This document shows positions 57,577-64,000 of a stretch of 64,000 bases of DNA, in pieces; within the stretch, counting starts at the first letter, position 1, and each line of letters begins with the position of its first letter. The position numbers and the translations under genes are program-made. The notes under the pieces are model-generated. The model ran no database searches. It saw only the letters and a list, made by a program, of their open reading frames with translations, and was not told the origin of the DNA. Location of the stretch: NCBI GenBank assembly GCA_009760855.2, contig WPIO01000010.1, positions 6,155,001 through 6,219,000 on the forward strand, given 5' to 3'. Source of the stretch: Cristatella mucedo (Eukaryota; Bryozoa; Phylactolaemata; Cristatellidae).

Positions 57577-60497
57577 CCCTCGCTTAGCGGGAACCTTGCT
57601 GCGGTCCGTTGGCTGCACTGTCCTCTGCTCTTCTCTAGCTAGGGCCGGGCAAGGCGCCGCGCCTCTCGCCCAGCTTGGCTGCGTGCTGCGCGAATGCTTG
57701 CGCGAATGCTTGCGCGTGTGACCACGCTGTGACCACGCTGTGACCCCTGTGCAGGACTGTCAGCAGCTGCTTGTCAACCTCAACAACCAGAAATATCGCA
57801 TCGCTGCCTCCTCCAAGGTGACGCTGTCTGCTGCCGGAATGGACGCTGGTCTGCGCGAAAGAATTGCGGCACAGGTGAGTCTTCTTGCCCTTCGACCTGT
57901 CGATGCACTTTTCAGAGACCGGTCGTTAGCTAGCGGTGCCAGCCTGCTTTGCACTGCCGGCGCTTCGTGGTTGTTCGAGAGGCATGGCTTACATCTGGCT
58001 CATTGTGTGCGACTGGTGTGAGGGGATCCGGTGTAAGGCAGCTTCATGTGCATTGCAGTTGACCTCAGCCCTTGGCCAACTACACGACCTGTTCTTTGTT
58101 GCACCCGTGCAAAAAAGAATGGCGCTGATAGGTCAGCATCGCGTTTTGGAATCAGAAAGGAAGTTTAACGCTCTGGTGAGCTGTGGCTTTTTTGTCGGAT
58201 TTGCTTCATGGCTCGGCGGCACTACCACGGCAAGTGGAGGTGTTAGGCTTCCAAGGCCACAGTTGCTAGATGCCCGCATGTTCCATTTGTTGCCATCTGT
58301 TGCTGGGTCGATGCATTTATGCGGTCCCGGAGGGGGGGCTCAGTCTGATCACGTTAAAGTGGCCGGTATCCTTTCAGATGCGATCGAATTCAGCTGAAAC
58401 GCGAAGGCAACGTATCAGCGCAGCAGCATCGAGTGCTGCCGAAAAGCGAAATCTGGAGTAAGGCTGGACTGCGGCAACTGCTGAGGCTACTGCTTGCTGC
58501 AAGAGGTTGCGTGTGCGCTGTTTGGTCACTGCCTACGGTAGTCTCTCAGCCTGCACTGCAGCACATGTTCAGCGGCTGCTTGCACTTTTGCAAATATAGA
58601 CCCCAAACGGTAAAAAAAACATGCTACTGTATGGTCAACGTAATCTGCATAGCACCAAACGCCCACAAAGGATACCGTAGCACCAGAGATAATAGGATAT
58701 GTCACGTCTTTTGTCGTCTTCCAACCGGGAGCTGTGAAACAGGCAGCAGACCCGTTTCGACCGGCAAGCATACCGTGGGACGCGCTGCCAAGTCCCCAAA
58801 GCTTTGGGGACTTGGCAGCGCGGGCTGGAGCTCCTGCTGGCATGTCCTACTGTTCGTCGAGAACCACTTTACCTTGTATCGATCGAGTGCACTAGCGTCG
58901 TGCTGCTGCAGCTCGGTCATTGCCTTGCTGTGTACAGCTGACCTCACTGGCTTCTATCGGTTCGCACGCGACCGAGACCGCTTGTCCCCGTGCCTCCAAG
59001 CCGCAAAACCGAAAGCTTCGATCGTCTCGTGGCCGGCAACTGTGCGCCGCGTGTCGATGACCCTGTTTGGTTTGCTGCCCACTTGCTTGCTCCACGGGCG
59101 ATGTGGTAGCTAGCGCTGCCACAGTCCGTCGTCCACTGTCGGCCATGCTGCCCTGGCTGTAGAGAGGCGAGCGAGCGTGCAGCCAGGCTGGGCGACATAC
59201 GTGCCTCGAGGGCCATCTTCCTTTCGCATGAGCTGCTTGCTGCACTGTCGTCACAGGACAGCGGAACAAACTGTACCCCCAGCCAAAAGCGCTTTTCCAG
59301 CATTGGTCGCTCGGTGCTCTCGCGTCACTCACCCACTGTGCTCAGTGCCACTTGGAGAGTGGAGCGCCGGTTTGCTGGACTGCCGTCCTTGTTCGTCGTC
59401 GACTGGTATGGACACGTGGCTTGTGCGCTGATGTCCTTTCAAGCTCTTTTCTTTTCAAATTGCAGGAGAATACCGGGCGGCCGCCTCAAGTCTGCTGCAA
59501 TGCCCCGCAGGTCTACTAGCCCCAAGAAGGCGTCGGCGCTTTCTCTAGGACGGTGGGTGGCCGAGGGCGGCGTCGAAGTTTGTCGAACTCCTCGCTGTGC
59601 CTCTAGGCTCCGTGGCGTTCCGCGCTCGTGCTGCAGCAGCATGGCATGCCACGCCCCGAGTGGGCCCGGTGAAGAAGGCGTGGTCTCAAAGCTGGCCGCT
59701 AGGCTGCTGCTTTGTGTGCTTGGGCGCCTGCCTGCCGGGCCTACCTGCTGTCTGGCTTGCCAGTGTGTCCAGCTTTCAGTTCGCTCATTTTAGAGTAACC
59801 AAAACAATACATAGAAGGTCCCCCGTGAGAAGATCAAGCGATGGGCTGCGCAAAAGACCGGAAGCTGTGGAATACACGAACGGAAATTGATGCTGCTGCT
59901 GCTGCTGCTGCTGCCACCTTAGGCTGGATCTCTTGTAGCTTTGCCTTTTTGCGCTTGCGTACTGCGTGGGTACGTACGACTTTTGGATAAACCGTAGCAT
60001 GCGGTGCTGCCACCTTTCTAGGGACCGCCTCTGTTCCCTTACTTTTGCCACAGGTGGATTCGCGTACTTTCGAGCTTGTTTTTTTATGTGCAGTCGCACT
60101 TGCATTATTCGTTTTTTTTATAGCCCTGCTCTGTTCTTATTTATGTAGTGTGATCCCCCCCCCCCCCCCCGCCGCGGGGACCTCCAGTCTCCGGATAGAA
60201 GCGCCCGTGTCGTGCCAAGCTTCATATAGCTTCCCGTGCTTCCCGTGGAAGAACCGCTGATATATCTCTCTCGGGCAACTTGTGCTCAATCGTTCGTCTG
60301 ACATGCAATTATACGCATCCTCTTCTATGCACGCCCTCTGTTCTGCAGCCAGCTCGCCGTCACCCGATGCCTCGCGGCGGGCCGGGGTGCGCAGTGTGCC
60401 AGTGCCAGGTTTGCAGCCTTCGCGGCATGCCAGTCAGTCAGTCAGTAGCGGCTGCCAGGTGTGGGCAGCTAGGCATGTGCTTGGACGAATGGCCTAG
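48871..60497 (+). CDS. CCP110: CCP110 (centriolar coiled-coil protein 110), gene span
   Basis: CP110 caps the distal end of centrioles with CEP97, limits centriole length and blocks ciliogenesis until removed. Nine exons with compatible phases give about 1,000 residues, close to the human length. Diagnostic parts are the N-terminal [14 protein letters not shown] block, the [12 protein letters not shown] motif in the long exon, and the C-terminal domain: [39 protein letters not shown] and a basic tail. That C-terminal series is the most conserved part of the family, and its exon order matches. A possible extra small exon at 56.9 kb is listed separately. Introns are rich in (TC)n and LINE debris. 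The gene lies head to head with FLCN. Confidence 0.93.
49108..50112 (+). mobile_element. LINE pieces in CCP110 intron 1
   Basis: A LINE tail lies at 49365-49455 (gcagcaagtgtaaagcgcct, then the hairpin and ATT units). At 49460-49930 a second LINE C-terminal end reads [10 protein letters not shown], is interrupted by another tail at about 49592-49672, and resumes with [14 protein letters not shown]; its own 3' UTR, hairpin and (ATT)n end near 49930. All are in the plus orientation, like the gene. Confidence 0.8.
50113..50232 (+). CDS. CCP110: CCP110 coding exon 2
   Basis: 120 bp, acceptor ctcttgtag|atg and donor gat|gtagga, phase 0. It encodes [20 protein letters not shown], then [20 protein letters not shown]. 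The family has here a charged helix, NIEKRKEMQQ...KKALLTRVQEILDN, with the same spacing of basic residues and the same end. Confidence 0.85.
50390..50785 (+). mobile_element. LINE 3' end in CCP110 intron 2
   Basis: The plus strand, with stops, holds the C-terminal ORF2 remnant ([19 protein letters not shown]-like text), and then the words aatatcccctgact, cgtcctttatgtgc and acagcatatgtgaagtgcct in the order of the copy at 49.7-49.9 kb. It ends with the tail hairpin and ctatataaatttg. Confidence 0.75.
50786..52855. other. CCP110 intron 2 interior, nothing recognised
   Basis: No exon or repeat family was identified. Short direct repeats of taggtcgcatat occur at about 51075-51118. Confidence 0.4.
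52795..52942. repeat. (TC)n microsatellite in CCP110 intron 2
   Basis: TC-rich sequence with CTGTCT units, becoming pure (CT)n from about 52870 to 52942. It is followed by five CCTG/CCCTG units near 52980-53008. Confidence 0.96.
53010..53925. other. CCP110 intron 2, GC-rich 3' part
   Basis: Composition rises toward that of the large exon and several frames are open, but stop codons close the CCP110 frame just before 53926. No homologous exon was found. An alternative first exon or promoter is possible. Confidence 0.35.
53974..56013 (+). CDS. CCP110: CCP110 large central exon
   Basis: 2,040 bp, phase 0 at both ends, 680 codons without a stop. The acceptor is gacttttcag|tct; the next upstream possibility is 53926, just after an in-frame stop, so the exon cannot begin before that. 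The donor is ccg|gtgagt. The protein is Ala/Ser/Gly-rich and mostly disordered. It contains [20 protein letters not shown] (about 55155-55214), like the family NPSPLL motif; the basic-acidic patch [20 protein letters not shown] near 55.63 kb; and [18 protein letters not shown] near 55.72 kb where the family has a coiled coil. High GC and simple sequence make it divergent. Confidence 0.8.
56155..56300. repeat. (TG)n tract in CCP110 intron 3
   Basis: About 45 bases of pure TG followed by TACG-interrupted TG runs. It starts 140 bases past the donor of the large exon. Confidence 0.96.
56928..56978 (+). CDS. CCP110: Possible small CCP110 exon
   Basis: 51 bp in phase with both neighbours, acceptor tagtttcag|gac and donor gag|gtgggg, encoding [17 protein letters not shown]. 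There is no clear family match, so the support is splice sites and phase only. The 1.2-kb gap between the flanking exons may instead be a single intron. Confidence 0.3.
57217..57345 (+). CDS. CCP110: CCP110 C-terminal domain exon a
   Basis: 129 bp, acceptor ttccag|gtc, donor cag|gtgggc, phase 0. Encodes [20 protein letters not shown] then [10 protein letters not shown], the signature helix of CP110 ([24 protein letters not shown] in vertebrates). This is the strongest single piece of evidence for the gene. Confidence 0.95.
57511..57573. repeat. (CT)n in a 409-bp CCP110 intron
   Basis: About 62 bases of pure CT in the middle of the short intron between exons a and b. Confidence 0.97.
57755..57874 (+). 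CDS. CCP110: CCP110 C-terminal domain exon b
   Basis: 120 bp, acceptor ctgtgcag|gac, donor cag|gtgagt, phase 0. Encodes [20 protein letters not shown], then [20 protein letters not shown], which parallels DTMEFIRSFQSE...VSAQDASLQERVLAQ of the family. Confidence 0.93.
58059..58175 (+). CDS. CCP110: CCP110 C-terminal domain exon c
   Basis: 117 bp, acceptor cattgcag|ttg, donor ctg|gtgagc, phase 0. Encodes [20 protein letters not shown], then [19 protein letters not shown], matching [29 protein letters not shown] in the family. Confidence 0.95.
58378..58457 (+). CDS. CCP110: CCP110 exon d
   Basis: 80 bp, acceptor cctttcag|atg, donor ctgga|gtaagg, phase 0 in and 2 out. Encodes [20 protein letters not shown] and AEKRNL, like the family stretch [22 protein letters not shown]. 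Confidence 0.85.
58781..58822. repeat. Perfect 42-bp palindrome
   Basis: Two exact 21-base arms, cgcgctgccaagtccccaaa+g and its complement, meet at AAGCTT with no spacer. It lies in the CCP110 intron between exons d and e. It has no other transposon-like feature. Confidence 0.95.
58823..59465. other. CCP110 intron, nothing recognised
   Basis: Frames are open on both strands because of composition, but none matches CP110 or another family. Confidence 0.4.
59466..59552 (+). CDS. CCP110: CCP110 exon e
   Basis: 87 bp, acceptor aaattgcag|g, donor acg|gtgggt, phase 2 in and 2 out. Encodes [20 protein letters not shown], then KASALSLG. The basic Ser/Pro/Lys character fits the CP110 tail, but conservation is too low for certainty. 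Confidence 0.65.
59889..59914. repeat. (CTG)n in the last CCP110 intron
   Basis: Eight consecutive CTG units (GCT phase). It is intronic in the model used here. Confidence 0.95.
60353..60497 (+). CDS. CCP110: CCP110 last exon (probable)
   Basis: Acceptor ctgcagccag|c in the phase that exon e requires, then [20 protein letters not shown] and a 27-residue continuation ending at a TAG at 60495-60497. The [11 protein letters not shown] stretch resembles RVPNRVPVSGVY near the family C-terminus. The competing acceptor four bases upstream gives a frame without similarity. A further splice inside this exon cannot be excluded. Confidence 0.55.
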
Positions 60498-62015
60498 CAT
60501 AGCTCTGCCCTGGCTGCCGGCGTTGGGCGTCGCGAGAAGCCTGTGCTTTGGAGTCGACCACTCGGCCGCTATTGATGTGCGCGACTCCAAGCGTCGCCAA
60601 ATGATGCTAGCCATCAGTAAGAGCTCGTTTCGGCCGGTGCTTGCTCACGCGAACTAGAGTAGGCTCGAGTGTGCTTTCCTAGAGGACACCTTTGCATTCC
60701 CTAGTCAGGTGGATTTAGGCATGCACGTGATGAAAAGCTCGTTTCCTGGAAGCCAGTGCTCAAGCCTCCTTCCCCAGAATTATGAACTAATCTGCTCGGG
60801 TCTGAGTTCGAGGCTGGCAATCGTTCAAATTCAGGGAAAATTCCTATACCTTCTGTACGCTACCGGGCTGTCGTCAAGGCGCACTGCTTTGCAGCGGCAG
60901 CTCTTCATTTTCGGAGCACTTGTTTTTCGTCGACTCTTGTCTGGTAGCTGCAGAACCACCGGTCGTCTGGGGTCACTGGCAGCAGAGAGTGTGGATTTTG
61001 CCTGCCCTCCCTCTCTCCCATCCCCATTTTCCCCGGAGTTGGCAGTTTATTTATCCTGCTGTGCATGCACTGCGTGTTTGCACCCGTCGTGGTTGGCAGC
61101 CCTCGGGGCACCAGTGAAGCCCTGCAGGGAAGCTCTTGTACCTGTCTTAGTGGCTGATTAAAGATGGTAGCAAAGCCCCTCTTTCAGTACCCGATGGCAG
61201 ATGTGTCTAGTGATCCTATGCGTGGCACCAAACTGTTGCATACCAACGGCACTATCGAGCCGTAGCCGACGGCTTCTTAGATTATCCACTTGCGATTGGC
61301 AGCCAGCTAGTATTGTTGCAAAGCCCCTTGAGGTGGACAGCACGTAGGGATCAGCATTGCTAATATGTCGTGCATGCCACTTGAGATGGCAGGCAGGCAG
61401 GTATCGGCATTACTGATACTTGGATTGACGCCCGCGGGCGGGCAAATGCATGCTGGGCTAGCCGCTTGGTTATGTGAGCGAACTTATCCCTTGGAGCAGG
61501 TGTTTCATGCAGCCAATACATGGGCCGCAGCAACTCCTCGGCCCTCGCCAAGTAAACATCGCCCAGTCGTCTTCTAGCCGCTCTTGTTTGATCAGCGGCT
61601 GTCGGAGACGTCTTGGAAATCCTGCCGTGCGGCTGCTTTGAGCCACTGTGGACAGTTTGTACGATAATGCTTGCTGTGTGCGATTCGCCCTAGAATGCAG
61701 AGCGACTGGGCCCATGTACGTGCGCGGCGCACGCACCCCACACTCACACATGCACCTACATGCGCTGGCGAGCACAAGCACCGACTGAACCGCTCAAAGA
61801 CATCGTGAAGTGTGGCCCAGCCCTGGCCGTCGGACTTGACGCCTTCGGCTTCTAGGGTAACCGTGACTATTAGGAGAAGCAATGACTTGAAATTAGCATG
61901 CTTCTAGGCGTTCAGCATAGTACCTGGTCGTACTCGTGTCATGGTGTATACTTTCGTGTTGCACGTGCTAAGAGGGGTGATCCTAAGTAAAAGCACAGAT
62001 GTGTTAAGCAATGGT
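60498..62015. other. Region 3' of CCP110, no recognised gene
   Basis: Should include the CCP110 3' UTR. No AATAAA was seen close to the stop. An open stretch near 60540-60656 reads SLCFGVDHSAAIDVRDSKRR but has no recognised homologue. Confidence 0.4.
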
Positions 62016-62182
62016 GAGCCGTGATGGCACGCTAGGTCGGTACGGTGGTTTGTCGGTCCCGAGATCGCGGGTTCGAATCCTGCAGTGGGAGATCCTTTAT
62101 AGCCGATATATGTGGGGATGATAACCTTTAAGGCTCTTCTGCCGCTATACAAAAAGAGGCTATTAAATCAGCAACTATTTTT
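62016..62182 (+). mobile_element. tRNA-derived SINE (family A)
   Basis: gagccgtgatggcacgctag start, B-box gggttcgaatcc, tgcagtgggagatcctttat, and the ending aaaaagaggctattaaatca. The internal inter-box stem is weaker than in the 24.4-kb copies. Confidence 0.88.
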
Positions 62183-62353
62183 GTATTCAGAGGATTCTCT
62201 GTGGAGAAAATGTGCATGAAAATTGGGTAGAAATTAGCGAACAAGCCTTTTGACTGCAATATACCAAATGCTGACATACCTCGAGCTGCTGGGCCTAGCT
62301 TCTTGGCCATTCCTAAAGCATTCACAGATCAGCGTTTTTGATTTTTCTGAACT

Positions 62354-62609
62354 GAGGTCAAAGAAAGAATGGGGAGACATTCTGGCCAGGTGTCCAGCAT
62401 TGGAAGCTAGATACCTAGTGTCGGGGGGGGGGGGGGGAGGTTCTTATAGGCATTTAGTTCGAGTGAAGTGACTTGTTGAGGTCAAAGAAAGAAGGGGGGG
62501 GGCATTCTGGCCAGGTGTCCAGCATTGGTAGCTAGATACCTAGTGTCGGGGGGGGGGGGGGGGGGGGGAGGTTCTTATAGGCATTTAGTTCGAGTGAAGT
62601 GACTTGTTG
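62354..62609. repeat. Tandem duplication (about 125 bp) with poly-G
   Basis: Copy 1 (62354-62477) and copy 2 (62478-62609) both run from gaggtcaaagaaag, through ggccaggtgtccagcattgg, a poly-G run and gttcttataggcatttag, to gacttgttg. They differ mainly in G-run length (about 16 versus 20) and a few bases. Confidence 0.95.
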
Positions 62610-63301
62610 CACGGCTTCGAAATGGTACTTCTTGCTCGAAGCCGCTAGATCAAAATTATACCCACTACTAGTGCTAGATGGAATCTGTGGAAAAAAGCAG
62701 TCTACTGAAGCTAGAACTAATTCGACCAGATCCTGCAGGAAATCTGTAGAACATGTGTTAAATTTATTCTGAAGCCAGTTAAGAACTTTATTAATCCAAA
62801 ATAGATATACATTTACTGTATTTGACCCGGCTCTATGGGTAAAGAAGTAATTTTGTAAATGTTGTACCGTAACTTTATTGAGGATGTGCTTCGATGAGGC
62901 TTGGAACCAGAGGCCGAGTGAGCCAGGGGGTGGGGCAAGACCCGCAAGATTTTAATTTAGGTAACAAACCCGCAAGAAGTAAACAAAATTATATCGCACA
63001 ACCTGATTGTTTAGGGCGGCCAAGTCGCTTCCCTGTAGGAAGGGGGCAAAGGCTCACTGCCTTCTCCCTGGCTAGCCACTGCCTGAGACCACTGACACCT
63101 TGCCTGTGACAAGCTGGTTTCCAAGGGAAGACGATTCAAGAAAAATGCAGGCTGTTGCAATACTGCCAAAACCTGTCCACGAGTTAAAGGGATACATTGA
63201 AGATAAGATGGTGATATGCGAGTTGTGCAACCATTTGGATAAGCTAAATGGTGTGCTGTGTCGTGAGTGCATGCGAGTGTGCTCTGTGTGTGTGTGTGTC
63301 T

Positions 63302-63365
<64 letters not shown>

Positions 63366-64000
63366 TGTTGGTAGAAAGAAATGTAATACTGTAATATGTA
63401 ATGGTACCACACGCACGTATTATTACCACTATCATGGGATAATGAAATATCGTTGAGGAATAACCAATTGAACTAACAAATAAATTAAACTGATTCTAAA
63501 GTTGTATCAATCTTCCCATAATAGAAGAAAATTCTTGAAACCATCCTGAATGCACTATGTGCTGAGATTAAGTAGCCCCTAATTGCATCCCCTTCCAAGA
63601 GGTCATATCGTGGAATATTTTTAGTGCGGTAATCCGATATCGGCTAGCGATGGATACTCTTTATGTTAGTAGACGTCGTTTTTAATGACTCTTGCAAAGT
63701 GATTTCAATGCTGATCACGCAACATGACTTCATCCAACTCATTCAATTGCCACGCGATATTTATTGTACGGCGAACCTGCTCGCAAAATCAGTGTAATTT
63801 ATTAAAATAAAAAGCCAATTGAATCATTAGAGTATATTCACATTTTTTATATTTTAGTTTTATTATTTCTTCCTTAATTCGCGACCTAAACCACTTTTCT
63901 GAATAATACTCCCCTAGGGTAAGTTAAGAAGGCAGGGGCTAATGGAACAGAGAGGGTGGTAGACCACACAAGTTGGGATCCTCCTGCGAGCACGGTTACT
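62610..64000. other. No recognised gene
   Basis: AT-richer sequence. A (TG)n tract occupies 63285-63363. A short frame with ICELCNHLDKLNGVLCRECM (about 63210-63275) has a CxxC...CxxC look, but it runs into the repeat and has no supporting context. Confidence 0.4.
63285..63363. repeat. (TG)n microsatellite
   Basis: About 78 bases of TG with one TCTC interruption near its start. Open frames across it are artefacts. Confidence 0.97.

Noticed and set aside
60540-60656. A further CCP110 exon
   Set aside because: The peptide has a basic patch, but there is no splice site in phase and no similarity to the CP110 C-terminus.

Overview
The window is nuclear DNA from an animal, most likely an invertebrate. 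Two intron-rich metazoan genes account for almost all the coding sequence I can support. The rest is interspersed repeats: LINE and tRNA-SINE families, a Ty3/gypsy element, hAT and Tc1 pieces, and long microsatellites. There are no operons, bacterial features or phage features. The species cannot be fixed from the sequence. Two copies of a SPIN-type hAT element are present, a family known for horizontal transfer and reported in a pond snail, a triatomine bug and several tetrapods. A mollusc-like host would fit, but this is inference.

Layout. 1-17 kb: no recognised gene; SPIN copies at 4.73 and 8.38 kb, SINE pieces, a 370-bp TC-rich tract and a 150-bp (ACGC)n array. 17.4-18.5 kb: a GC/CpG-rich island with a possible minus-strand first exon that encodes a signal peptide. 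19-29 kb: relics, including an old LINE (23.8-25.5 kb) split by a tandem SINE pair, then AT-rich DNA without a recognised gene. 29.0-48.3 kb, minus strand: folliculin (FLCN), with seven exons located and at least one small middle exon missing from my model. Its introns hold a LINE that nearly fills one intron, a Tc1 transposase relic, and a Ty3/gypsy element interrupted by a SINE that is itself interrupted by a LINE. 48.3-48.95 kb: a short intergenic region with a CCAAT pair and a TCACGTGA palindrome. 48.9-60.5 kb, plus strand: CCP110 (centriolar coiled-coil protein 110), with nine well-supported exons, one of them 2,040 bp. 60.5-64 kb: a SINE, a poly-G tandem duplication and a (TG)n tract.

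How the genes relate. FLCN is a nutrient-signalling GTPase-activating protein for RagC/D and restrains TFEB/TFE3. CCP110 caps centrioles and restrains ciliogenesis. They lie head to head, with about 0.55-0.63 kb between start codons, so a shared promoter is plausible. Two TCACGTGA sites, the core of the TFEB/TFE3 (CLEAR/M-box) motif, bracket FLCN exon 1. All protein identifications rest on remembered family sequence and on splice sites whose phases agree; no search was run.
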